Counted from the stretch's first letter, positions 1 through 7,632 are shown. The stretch is DNA of 8,064 nucleotides from an uncultured Pedobacter sp. (GCA_946478755.1 CAMLDJ010000251.1:1-8064), one strand, 5' to 3'. Notes: generated by a model not told the origin, from the sequence alone. A program made the numbers and translations.

Positions 1-1005
1 ATGAGAGAACGCATCACCTACCTTTTCATGCAGTATTATACCAACAAATCTACCAGGGAAGAGCTGGAAGAATTTTTTGGGCTCATTAATACGGCAAAAA
101 ATGATAAAGAAATCAATACGCTGATAAAAAGTGTATATGATGAGATCAAACTAAATAACCCTTCGCTTACTTACATCAACGAAGCAGGCAAATTAGTGCT
201 TCAGGAACCTGCCTGGTTGTATGCGTCCGACAATAATGCGGTTGAAAGCAAGGGAAAAACCAGAAGCTTGCCCATCTGGCTGGCGGCTGCCTGCTTACTG
301 ATCATAGTTGGCGGAGGGATCGGGATCTGGACGTTTAAAACAAATAATGATCATACGGAGGTAGCCGTAGTGCAAAAATTTACTGAGCGGGCTGAACATA
401 AATTTCTGCTGCTGAGCGACAGTACACAGGTCTTTTTAAATGCTTCAAGTACTATTAATTATCCTGAGCGGTTCGATGAGAAAAAACGTGAGGTATACCT
501 TAATGGAGAAGCATATTTTGACGTTAAACATGCAGATAAGATCCCTTTTGTCATCCACACCGGTGAGATCACTACAGTAGTACTGGGAACCGCCTTCAAT
601 GTTAAAGCTTATGAAGGCCAGCAGCATATTACCGTATCAGTTAAACGCGGGAAAGTGCAGGTCATGAAATCCGATCAGTTAATCTCAACCCTGGTCAAAG
701 GACAGGAGGTTAAAATCAATAAGAAAGATGTGCATCACCTGGTGGACAAGCCCAGTACCAACAACAATCCCGGGTCCTGGCAATATGGCTATTTAGCCTA
801 TGAAGATGAAAATTTTGGAGATATCATCAGCGATATGGAACGGGTATACAATACCGAAATCATTGTGATGAACCTGCAATTAAAAAACCTGTCAGTCACC
901 ACCTCCTTTAATCGGGAGATCGGCGCAAAAAAAGCCCTTGAAATTCTTTGCAGATTAACAGATTCAAAACTCGAAATAAAAAACAATCAATACCTGATAA
1001 AATAA
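1..1005 (+). CDS. FecR-family transmembrane anti-sigma factor
   Basis: Inner-membrane anti-sigma factor that would hold an ECF (FecI-type) sigma factor and release it when the STN-containing outer-membrane receptor downstream binds ligand. Visible parts: an N-terminal cytoplasmic helical segment (about 1-50) expected to bind sigma; one membrane span at about 90-111; a periplasmic FecR domain (about 125-222) with the family motifs LNASSTINYP (146-155), VYLNGEAYFDV (165-175), VVLGTAFNVKAY (193-204) and VKRGKVQV (214-221); and a C-terminal DUF4974-like region (about 262-334) beginning GYLAYEDENF. The length, 334 residues, is normal for Bacteroidota FecR proteins. The ATG is the first base of the window, so the start is plausible but its upstream context is unseen and a slightly earlier start cannot be excluded. 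The paired sigma gene is expected immediately upstream. The gene is intact, and the next gene is the receptor it most likely serves. Confidence 0.93.
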   Translation: MRERITYLFMQYYTNKSTREELEEFFGLINTAKNDKEINTLIKSVYDEIKLNNPSLTYINEAGKLVLQEPAWLYASDNNAVESKGKTRSLPIWLAAACLLIIVGGGIGIWTFKTNNDHTEVAVVQKFTERAEHKFLLLSDSTQVFLNASSTINYPERFDEKKREVYLNGEAYFDVKHADKIPFVIHTGEITTVVLGTAFNVKAYEGQQHITVSVKRGKVQVMKSDQLISTLVKGQEVKINKKDVHHLVDKPSTNNNPGSWQYGYLAYEDENFGDIISDMERVYNTEIIVMNLQLKNLSVTTSFNREIGAKKALEILCRLTDSKLEIKNNQYLIK

Positions 1006-1060
1006 CCGACAACTAACAGATTGCTAACTAAAAGATTAATGGATGAAAAGAAGCAGCTAA

Positions 1061-1138
1061 AATAAAAAAACCGTTCCCGGGTACCAGCCGGAGAACGGTT
1101 TACGATTAATTAATAACCCATTCGAGAATTATTAAAAA
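1061..1138 (-). ncRNA. Candidate cis-antisense small RNA opposite the susC leader
   Basis: Predicted only from signals. A minus-strand promoter (1144-1174) points at this interval, and a minus-strand intrinsic terminator closes it, giving a transcript of roughly 78 nt with an AT-rich 5' half and a terminator hairpin at its 3' end. It would be complementary to the 5' leader of the SusC mRNA and to the fecR-susC gap. Known biology: cis-encoded antisense RNAs at the susC leader, of the DonS type, repress ECF sigma/anti-sigma-controlled polysaccharide utilisation loci in Bacteroides. The arrangement here is the same in outline. No open reading frame is implied. The start is uncertain by a few bases because only the -7 box fixes it. 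Confidence 0.42.
1064..1101 (-). terminator. Strong hairpin terminator, best read on the minus strand
   Basis: A perfect 9-bp stem (AAACCGTTC at 1068-1076 with GAACGGTTT at 1093-1101) continues, past one unpaired A at 1092, into a 4-bp CCGG/CCGG stem (1077-1080 with 1088-1091) around a 7-base loop. On the minus strand the stem is followed directly by a long T-run (complement of the A7 at 1064-1070, then T-rich), the classic layout of an intrinsic terminator. On the plus strand only TTT then ACGATTAATT follows, so forward termination of the FecR transcript should be weaker, although some bidirectional activity is likely. It lies 59 bases after the fecR stop and 49 bases before the first possible susC start. 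Confidence 0.75.
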
Positions 1139-1143
1139 CCATT

Positions 1144-1174
1144 CAAAACTATGCATTTAATCTTTACGTACAAG
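1144..1174 (-). promoter_or_regulatory. Bacteroidota housekeeping-type promoter, minus strand
   Basis: Read on the minus strand, CTTG (complement of 1171-1174) is followed by 19 bases and then TAGTTTTG (complement of 1144-1151). This is a complete TAnnTTTG -7 box with a TTG-core -33 box at a spacing inside the 17-23 range known for Bacteroidota primary-sigma promoters. Transcription would begin at about 1137-1140 and run leftward, away from susC. The -7 box overlaps the first possible susC ATG (1151), and the -33 box lies before the alternative ATG (1184). Confidence 0.5.
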
Positions 1175-4100
1175 TTTGCTATTATGAAACTTTTTTATCT
1201 GATATGCTTTTTAACGCTTAGCGGGGTGCTTCAGGCAAACACTTTAGTAGGGCAGGATCTGAATAAGATTGTCGTCTCTCTTGAATTGAGGCATATCAGT
1301 CTGAAAGGAACCCTCAAGCAAATAGAAAAAAAAACCAGTATCCGCTTCACTTACAAAAGCGAAGATCTGGCAGGCTTTAAAAATATTACCTATCAGAAAA
1401 GCAACCAGAAACTGGACCAGGTACTGAATGAATTGTTCAGCAATACCAACCTTACTTATGAAGAAACCGGGTCGAATGTACTCATCATCAAAAAAATACA
1501 GGCAGATCGCATAACGGATGCCGGACTGGCGCCACCGGTCGTGTTACGTGGTAAAATTACCGACGACAAAGGAATCCCCATTCCTGGTGTAAATGTATTG
1601 ATCAAGGGTACTACCAATGGCGTTGTTACCGCTCAGGATGGCAGTTATACCCTCAACGCCGGGCGAAATGCGGGTATACTGGTGGTTTCCTTTATTGGAT
1701 ACATTAAACAGGAAATCATTTTTTCAGGGGCAGGGACTTATAATGTGACGCTGACAACGGATGACCAAGGCCTGAATGAAGTCGTAGTGATCGGTTATGG
1801 CACAACTACCAAGAAGGATTTAACAGGATCTGTAGGACAGGTAAAGATGGACGACCTGGTAAAGGCCCCTGTTTTTACCTTTACCGAGGCACTTGCAGGC
1901 CGGGTAGCGGGTGTGCAGGTTTCTACAAGCGATGGACAGCCAGGTAGTGCCCAGGATATTGTAATACGCGGTTCTGGCTCACTTACCCAAAGCACGGCCC
2001 CCTTATATGTTATAGACGGTTTTGCAATGGAAAGTTTTCAGAGCAATACCTTAAATCCTGATGATATAGAATCGATCACCGTATTAAAGGATGCCTCAGG
2101 TACAGCTATATATGGTGCCAGGGGAGCCAATGGTGTGGTCGTAATACAAACCAAGAAAGGGAAAGTGGGGAAACCTGTAATTACCTTAAACAGTTCGCTC
2201 GGCGTGCAGGAACTGAGAAAACAAATGGAGATGATGAGCCCGTACGAATTCGTTAAGATGCAGTCTGAAATGATCAACCAGAATCTGGTAAACGAGGTTT
2301 ATTTTCCAAACGGTAAAACTTTAGAATCATACAGGGATGTGGCAGGGGTAAACTGGCAGGACCTGATCTTTCGCCGGGGAACCATGCAGACCCATAACTT
2401 TGCTGTCCGCGGAGGTAGTGAACAAAGCAGATATTCGGTGTCAGGTGTATTAAATGACCAGGAAGGGTTGATGATCAATTCGGGGTATACCCGAGCGCTT
2501 GCCCGCGTTTCGTTAGACCAGGACGTAAGCGACAAGTTGAAAGTTGGTTTTAATGCGAATTACAGCAATGCCACCTCCTTCGGTTTGGGTGCATCTTCTA
2601 ATACGGGAAGCGCAAATATCTCCAATTATATATTTGCCAATGTATATGGCTACAGGCCAGTTTCGGCAAACGAAAATGCCAATCTGGAAGGGGAACTGAT
2701 CGACCCTGATGTGGATGTTACCACTAATAACGTGCGGATAAACCCGGTCATCACCGCAGAAAATACACACCGCAAAACCAATAATAATGAGATCATAGGT
2801 AATGCTTATCTTACTTATAATTTTATTAAAGAACTGACATTCAATTCAAGAATAGGCTATAGGAAACGTGTGGTCCGCGGTGAAGCTTTCTATAACTCAC
2901 TCACTCCACAAGGATCCCCACTCAATCCGGTCAATACCCGGGGGATAAATGGCAATTTCAGCGTCGCAGAAAATAATACCTGGACAAATGAAAATACGCT
3001 AACGTATCAAAAAACTTTCAGAGAAGACCATAAGCTCACCGCATTGGCAGGCTTTTCACTTGAAGGAGTAGCTACAAATTCGTATGGGGCTACTTCACAG
3101 CATCTCCCCAATGAACAGCTGGGTATGTTAGGGCTTGATCAAGGAAGTCCTTTGGCTATTGCCGCCAGCGGGGGAGACAGTAAGCTCATGTCATTTTTCA
3201 GCAGGCTGGATTATAATTATAAGTCAAAATATATGCTCAGCCTTGTTGCCCGTGCTGACGGTTCTTCGAAATTCAGGCCCGGCAAGCAATGGGGATATTT
3301 TCCATCAGCAGCTTTCGCATGGAACATGACGGGTGAGAGTTTTATGAAGTCCGCCTCATTTATATCAAATTCTAAACTGAGATTGAGTCATGGTTTGTCT
3401 GGTAATAACAGAATAGGTAATTATGATACTTATAACACCATCAGTTTTGACAACCGCGTAAATGGTGTCTCTTTTAACAATTCAATCCCGCAAACTTCGG
3501 CCTGGTTATCCGAGTTAGGAAATGCTGACCTGGAATGGGAAACCAGTATTACTACAAATATTGGTTATGATCTGGGCCTGTTTAAAAACAGGATTGCGCT
3601 TACTGCAGAGGTATACCGGAAAACGACTGACAACCTGTTGCTTAACGCCCAGATTCCTTATATTTCCGGTTATTCAAACACGACCAAGAATATTGGTAAG
3701 CTCAGGAACGAGGGACTAGAGTTCTCCCTCAATACCCTAAACATTTCTACACCTTCCTTTAAATGGGAAAGTAATTTTAACATTAGTTTCAACAAGAGTA
3801 AAATTCTTGAACTGACAGAATCCAGTACTTTATTTTCGGATGTTTCCGGTGGTTTCTCGCCGGCCCCTAGCTTATGGATGGCAAAGGTAGGGCAGCCGAT
3901 ATCTGTTTTTCATGGTTATGTTTTTGATGGTGTATATCAGTTTGAAGATTTTAATAATCCATTGCCCGGTGTCTATGCGCTTAAGTTAAATGTGCCTACC
4001 AATGGCAATTCCAGGACTGCTATACAGCCAGGTGATATCAGATACAAAGACCTGAATGGTGATGGGATTGTAAACGGCTTTGACCAGACCGTAATTGGCA

Positions 4101-4609
4101 GGGCAGAGCCTGTACATACCGGTGGTTTCTCCAATAATTTCTCCTATAAAGGCTTAAGCCTGAATGTGTTTTTTCAATGGTCGGCCGGAAATGATATTTT
4201 TAACGGCAACAGACTGGTATTCGAAGGTAATTCCAATTACTATTACCACATGAATCAGTTTGCCTCATGGGTAGACAGGTGGTCGCCCGAAAACCCCAGT
4301 AATAAGAATTTCAGGGTAGGCGGGCAGGGCCCTCCAGCATTTGGTTCGTCAAGGGTGATTGAAGACGGCTCGTACCTGCGTTTGAAAACTGTATCCCTGG
4401 CGTATCAAATTCCGGCGAAATACATCAGTAAGCTTTATCTGAAAAATCTTTCATTTCAAGTCTCCGCGCAAAATCTCGCTACATGGACCAATTATTCTGG
4501 CCTGGATCCTGAAGTATCGGTCAAAAATTCAGCTTTGACCCGCGGTTTTGATTATTCGGCTTATCCGCATGCGCAAACTATTGTTTTTGGATTAAATGCA
4601 ACTTTTTAA
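1151..4609 (+). CDS. SusC/RagA-family TonB-dependent outer-membrane receptor with STN domain
   Basis: Outer-membrane beta-barrel importer that works with the SusD lipoprotein encoded next, powered by TonB. Domains in order: signal peptide (core about 13-29, likely cleavage after LQA at 27-29); STN (secretin/TonB N-terminal) domain about 42-114, the part that contacts FecR; carboxypeptidase-regulatory-like beta sandwich about 131-206; TonB-box-like NEVVVIGYG at 209-217; plug to about 336 with the SusC signatures LYVIDGF (285-291) and LKDASGTAIYGARGANGVV (312-330); then the barrel to a terminal aromatic residue (NATF). A calcium-loop-like DLNGDGIVN begins at 967, common in this family. The length of 1152 residues fits STN-bearing members. 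Start choice: 1151 gives an 11-residue extension; the ATG at 1184 (MKLFYLICF) gives a tighter signal peptide and avoids the antisense promoter -7 box, so 1184 may be the true start. No Shine-Dalgarno is seen at either. Adjacent FecR and STN imply ECF sigma control. Substrate unknown. Confidence 0.95.
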   Translation: MHLIFTYKFAIMKLFYLICFLTLSGVLQANTLVGQDLNKIVVSLELRHISLKGTLKQIEKKTSIRFTYKSEDLAGFKNITYQKSNQKLDQVLNELFSNTNLTYEETGSNVLIIKKIQADRITDAGLAPPVVLRGKITDDKGIPIPGVNVLIKGTTNGVVTAQDGSYTLNAGRNAGILVVSFIGYIKQEIIFSGAGTYNVTLTTDDQGLNEVVVIGYGTTTKKDLTGSVGQVKMDDLVKAPVFTFTEALAGRVAGVQVSTSDGQPGSAQDIVIRGSGSLTQSTAPLYVIDGFAMESFQSNTLNPDDIESITVLKDASGTAIYGARGANGVVVIQTKKGKVGKPVITLNSSLGVQELRKQMEMMSPYEFVKMQSEMINQNLVNEVYFPNGKTLESYRDVAGVNWQDLIFRRGTMQTHNFAVRGGSEQSRYSVSGVLNDQEGLMINSGYTRALARVSLDQDVSDKLKVGFNANYSNATSFGLGASSNTGSANISNYIFANVYGYRPVSANENANLEGELIDPDVDVTTNNVRINPVITAENTHRKTNNNEIIGNAYLTYNFIKELTFNSRIGYRKRVVRGEAFYNSLTPQGSPLNPVNTRGINGNFSVAENNTWTNENTLTYQKTFREDHKLTALAGFSLEGVATNSYGATSQHLPNEQLGMLGLDQGSPLAIAASGGDSKLMSFFSRLDYNYKSKYMLSLVARADGSSKFRPGKQWGYFPSAAFAWNMTGESFMKSASFISNSKLRLSHGLSGNNRIGNYDTYNTISFDNRVNGVSFNNSIPQTSAWLSELGNADLEWETSITTNIGYDLGLFKNRIALTAEVYRKTTDNLLLNAQIPYISGYSNTTKNIGKLRNEGLEFSLNTLNISTPSFKWESNFNISFNKSKILELTESSTLFSDVSGGFSPAPSLWMAKVGQPISVFHGYVFDGVYQFEDFNNPLPGVYALKLNVPTNGNSRTAIQPGDIRYKDLNGDGIVNGFDQTVIGRAEPVHTGGFSNNFSYKGLSLNVFFQWSAGNDIFNGNRLVFEGNSNYYYHMNQFASWVDRWSPENPSNKNFRVGGQGPPAFGSSRVIEDGSYLRLKTVSLAYQIPAKYISKLYLKNLSFQVSAQNLATWTNYSGLDPEVSVKNSALTRGFDYSAYPHAQTIVFGLNATF

Positions 4610-4628
4610 CCCGTTTTAAAATATTATC

Positions 4629-6470
4629 ATGAAGAAGATCACTTATTTATTAATGATCGTAGTTTGTTTAGGTTCAAGTTCCTGCAAGAAGTTTCTGGAA
4701 ACAGATCCAAAGGATTTTATTTCTCCTGAAAACTATTACCAGACAGAAGAACACCTCAACCTCGCTTTAAATGGGGTATACGTTCCATTATATTCCAGAC
4801 CCGTGTACGGAAGCGTATATATGGGCAGAATGAACATGTGTGCCGATGAAGCATTTTATGCCCGGCAGGATATCGGTCTGCGTACCAATTCGCAGGGTGC
4901 CGGAGATGCTGAACTGGAAGGAATCTGGAAAAACATGTATACCGGTATAGACCGCGCCAATGCTTTGCTTGCCAATCTTCATAAACCTGCAATGGATGAA
5001 GGCAAAAGACAGATCATACGTGGCCAGGCTCTATTTTTAAGGGCTTACTATTATTTCATGCTTGTTCAAAATTTCGGGGGTGTACCCTTGGTGCTGCTGC
5101 CTACGGCTTCACCGCAAAGCATCGAAATGCCAAGGTCATCTGTAGCAGAGGTATATGCCCAAATTGTGAAAGACATGGAAGAATCTGAAAACCTGGTACA
5201 GCCCATCCGGACTTTGGGCTTTGGAGGAAGGATCAATAAATCTGCCGTGCGTGGTATACTGGCACGCGTAAATCTCTATATGGCTGGTTACCCGCTAAAT
5301 GACGTATCACGGTATGCTGAAGCAAGCAAATGGGCAAAAAAAGTAATAGATGATACCGAAGCTGCGCATGCTTTAAACCCAGATTATAAGAATATTTTTA
5401 TACGGTATGCAAATGACACTTATGACGTTGCCGAAAGTATATGGGAAGCTGAATTTTCTGGTAGCACAGCAAACAGTAACAATACCTTTGGAAATATTGG
5501 TAGTCTGATTGGCCTGCCTTCCGCAAATGCCACAATAGGAGTGTCTTACGGTATGCACCAGGTTACCGCAAAACTATACCGGAAATATGAAGGCGGAGAT
5601 GACCGCAGAGACTGGAACATTTCTACTTTTGGCTATAATGCCTCTACCGGTGCCAAAGTGTTTCTTAGCCAGGCACTTTTAGATAATCCTACAAATAGCA
5701 ATATCTATGGAAGGTATGCAGCCAAATTCAGACGGGAATATGAAGTGGTAACACCAAAATCATCTTACAACACTCCGCAGAATTTCCCTATCCTGCGTTT
5801 TTCAGATATTCTGCTGATGTATGCAGAAGCAGAAACGCAATCCAAAGGGATGGTTACTGCTGATGCGATTGAGGCTGTTAACAAGATCAGGAGACGGGGA
5901 TGGTCGTCAGGTATAAAAGCCATTACCGTTACCAGTGGCGGAACGGGATATACTACTGCTCCTGAGGTTACAATTTCAGGTGCCGGGGGTGCCTTAGCTA
6001 CAGCAACTGTTACCGCGGGTAGTGTAACTTCGGTTACCCTAAGTCCGGATCCTGTGAATGGCGTTGGAGCCGCCAGGGGGAAATATACATCTGCACCCGC
6101 CCTAAGCTTCAGCGGAGGGGGTGGCAGCGGGGCTACTGCGGTTGCAACAGTATATAAGGTAGAAGATGCCAATCTTACAAATACCCAAAGCGCTTCGAAG
6201 GAGAGTTTTATGGAAGTGATCCGTGACGAAAGGATGAGGGAGTTGGCTTACGAAGCATTAAGGAAGCCCGATCTGATCCGCTGGGGAATGTACATGGCAG
6301 AAATGAAGCAAACATTAACGATGATGCAATCTGACAATGCGGTACAGCCACTGACGGCGTCCTGGTATATATTAACCTATGCGAATGTACAGGAAAGGAA
6401 TCTTTTGTATCCTATCCCTTCCCGTGAAATCACATTAAATCAGGCCCTGGTACAAAATCCGGGTTGGTAA
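4629..6470 (+). CDS. SusD/RagB-family surface glycan-binding lipoprotein with a repeat insert
   Basis: Surface lipoprotein that caps the SusC barrel and binds the incoming ligand. The signal peptide ends in a lipobox, GSSSC, with Cys19 as the lipidated residue, followed by KKFLETDP, typical of SusD. Family landmarks: FLRAYYYFMLVQNFGGVPLV (136-155), the FPILRFSDILLMYAEAE helix region (386-402), NKIRRRG (418-424), IRDERMRELAYEALRKPDLI (531-550) then RWG (551-553), and the C-terminal YPIPSREI and NPGW. Residues about 429-511 form a glycine/threonine/valine-rich insert not found in ordinary SusD proteins; it explains the length of 613 residues where about 480-560 is usual. The start lies 19 bases after the susC stop, so the two are surely co-transcribed. 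No Shine-Dalgarno is visible, as expected in this phylum. Confidence 0.95.
   Translation: MKKITYLLMIVVCLGSSSCKKFLETDPKDFISPENYYQTEEHLNLALNGVYVPLYSRPVYGSVYMGRMNMCADEAFYARQDIGLRTNSQGAGDAELEGIWKNMYTGIDRANALLANLHKPAMDEGKRQIIRGQALFLRAYYYFMLVQNFGGVPLVLLPTASPQSIEMPRSSVAEVYAQIVKDMEESENLVQPIRTLGFGGRINKSAVRGILARVNLYMAGYPLNDVSRYAEASKWAKKVIDDTEAAHALNPDYKNIFIRYANDTYDVAESIWEAEFSGSTANSNNTFGNIGSLIGLPSANATIGVSYGMHQVTAKLYRKYEGGDDRRDWNISTFGYNASTGAKVFLSQALLDNPTNSNIYGRYAAKFRREYEVVTPKSSYNTPQNFPILRFSDILLMYAEAETQSKGMVTADAIEAVNKIRRRGWSSGIKAITVTSGGTGYTTAPEVTISGAGGALATATVTAGSVTSVTLSPDPVNGVGAARGKYTSAPALSFSGGGGSGATAVATVYKVEDANLTNTQSASKESFMEVIRDERMRELAYEALRKPDLIRWGMYMAEMKQTLTMMQSDNAVQPLTASWYILTYANVQERNLLYPIPSREITLNQALVQNPGW
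5913..6161 (+). repeat. Two-copy beta-strand repeat insert inside the SusD coding region
   Basis: Encodes SusD residues about 429-511. Two degenerate copies share the pattern G-x-Y-T-x-A-P-x-(V/L)-(T/S)-(I/F)-S-G-x-G-G-x-x-A-T-A-x-x-T-V: the first from G440-Y441 to V461, the second from K485-Y486 to V508. Copy one is followed by TSVTLS, resembling the linking strand in longer arrays of this motif, such as those in surface and tail-fibre-like proteins. The insert sits between NKIRRRG and the IRDERMREL helix, where SusD relatives normally have a short loop. The reading frame is intact through it. The copies have diverged clearly at the DNA level, so this is not a recent duplication. Confidence 0.7.
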
Positions 6471-6483
6471 TTATTGACATAAA

Positions 6484-7455
6484 ATGACGAATATGAAGTT
6501 GATATATCAAAAACTATTCTTAGTATTATTTATACTATCGGGTTGTTCAAAATTTGATGAGGTCGCTGTGCCTGATTTTGAGGTGAGCACAACATCATCT
6601 ACCTTTAAAAAAGGTGTTCCAGTGGAGTTCACCTTTACTGGAAACCCTCAGCTTATTTCCATATATACTGGTGAAACAGGTAAGGATTATGCCTACAAAG
6701 ATGGGAGGGTAATGGACGTAAACAGTCTTAACCTGTCTTTTAACAGTGCGGTGACGACTGGCGGGACAGGGAACCCCCAAACCGGGATGTTTTCGCTCAT
6801 GGTTTCGACCGATTTTAACGGCGACTATTCAAATATTGCCAGTGTAGAAAATGCTACCTGGACTGATGTAACCAGCAGGCTTAGCAAGAAGGAGGCGGCT
6901 ACCTCGGGTACGTCTAGTGCGGCCACACCCGTCGGAGGAATGGTGCTCACCGACCTTAGGGTGCCCGGAAAGCCATTTTTTATTGCTTTTAAGTACAATA
7001 TCCGCGAACAAAGTATTCATGGTATCTGGAGAACATGGGTCTTCCAGGCTTTTAGCCTTACTGCAACCGGTGCGGCCGGTATGCAGGTACTGGGCAGCAT
7101 GACCACGACAGCTTTCCGTGTTGTACAGAAAAATCCAGAGATCATTTCCAGAACCGGTGCCACAACGACTGCACTGACCCTCCAGCATGCAGATCTGGCA
7201 CTTGACCCTGCGGCTGCAGAGATTCCTACCCAAAACTGGCTGATCACACAAGGATTTACAAATACCAATAAGATTGATTACGGACCCGATCTTGCTATTC
7301 CTATACAGGGCGGCACCAACGGGGTAGACAAAAAGAACTATTCTTACACTTTTGCCAATGCGGGCAATTACAAGGTATATTTTGTGGCCGCCAATGAAAA
7401 TACAAAAGACAGGAAAGAAGTGGTAAGATCGCTCGATCTTACCATAACGGAATAA
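6484..7455 (+). CDS. DUF5017-like lipoprotein, probable third component of the Sus-type complex
   Basis: Likely outer-membrane surface lipoprotein occupying the SusE/SusF-type slot after SusD, and so a candidate glycan-binding accessory; this role is inferred from position. It has a signal peptide with lipobox LSGC, Cys21 being the lipidated residue. The N-terminal part carries VPVEFTFTGNPQLISIYTGE (45-64), a pattern I associate with DUF5017 proteins of Pedobacter and Bacteroides. A middle beta-rich region contains STDFNGDYSN (108-117) and ATWTDVTSRL (124-133), similar to jelly-roll surface proteins. The C-terminal end (NYSYTFANAGNYKVYFVAAN, 285-304, then LDLTITE) looks like an Ig/PKD-type strand pair. 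No catalytic motif is recognised. Start: ATG 6484 or the in-frame ATG 6493 (MKLIYQK), which gives an equally good signal peptide. It follows susD by 13 bases and ends the operon. Confidence 0.82.
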   Translation: MTNMKLIYQKLFLVLFILSGCSKFDEVAVPDFEVSTTSSTFKKGVPVEFTFTGNPQLISIYTGETGKDYAYKDGRVMDVNSLNLSFNSAVTTGGTGNPQTGMFSLMVSTDFNGDYSNIASVENATWTDVTSRLSKKEAATSGTSSAATPVGGMVLTDLRVPGKPFFIAFKYNIREQSIHGIWRTWVFQAFSLTATGAAGMQVLGSMTTTAFRVVQKNPEIISRTGATTTALTLQHADLALDPAAAEIPTQNWLITQGFTNTNKIDYGPDLAIPIQGGTNGVDKKNYSYTFANAGNYKVYFVAANENTKDRKEVVRSLDLTITE

Positions 7456-7553
7456 GTTGATCTAGGCAGCTATTATAGGCATACCGTATCCTTAATTTCT
7501 TGTGGTAGAGGAGAAGGAAGCCGCTTCAGCAGTAATAGCATGCCGAAAGGAGT

Positions 7554-7595
7554 GCGTCTGGCCGACAGCTTTTGCCTGGTCGGGCGCCCCTTTTT
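7554..7595 (+). terminator. Possible terminator of the susCD operon
   Basis: CCGAC (7562-7566) can pair with GTCGG (7579-7583). GCG (7554-7556) can extend the stem with CGC (7585-7587) across an uneven internal loop. The structure is followed by CCC and then TTTTT (7591-7595). The position, about 100 bases after the last gene of the operon, is reasonable, but the stem is imperfect and the call is weak. Confidence 0.33.
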
Positions 7596-7616
7596 AAATC
7601 ACCAATGAATAATTTT

Positions 7617-7632
7617 ACGCAAACGTTTGTGC
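7617..7632. promoter_or_regulatory. LacI/PurR-family operator-like palindrome
   Basis: ACGCAAACGTTTGTGC contains the perfect 10-base palindrome CAAACGTTTG (7620-7629) with the central CG step typical of LacI/GalR/PurR-family operators. The 16-base stretch agrees with the E. coli PurR consensus ACGCAAACGTTTTCGT at 13 positions. The site is centred about 95 bases before the start of the downstream oxidoreductase/glycosidase gene, in an AT-rich leader. LacI-family regulators are common in Bacteroidota carbohydrate loci. No regulator gene is in the window, so the binding protein is unknown. Confidence 0.55.

Noticed and set aside
1326..1334. Run of nine A in the STN-domain coding part of susC, a possible slippage or phase-variation site
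   Set aside because: The frame is intact, the run encodes an ordinary Glu-Lys-Lys stretch in a conserved helix, and such runs are common in A-rich coding sequence; nothing else points to switching.
4049..4087. EF-hand/dockerin-like calcium loop (DLNGDGIVNGFDQ) in SusC as a sign of a cellulosome-type module
   Set aside because: This loop is a routine feature of SusC barrels in Bacteroidota and there is only one copy, without the paired repeat of a dockerin.
5765..6172. 135-codon minus-strand open frame over the susD insert
   Set aside because: It is the complement of the Gly/Thr/Val-rich repeat, giving a proline/valine/alanine-rich composition artefact; it has no recognisable domain and lies wholly inside a clear SusD gene.
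6829..7251. 140-codon minus-strand open frame under the DUF5017-like gene
   Set aside because: Cys/Arg/Gly-rich composition without any family resemblance, fully inside a well-supported lipoprotein gene on the other strand.
7456..7608. Open continuation of the lipoprotein frame past its TAA, as a readthrough extension or small gene
   Set aside because: Fifty codons without a stop occur fairly often by chance in a GC-rich block; there is no start context and no recognisable protein pattern.
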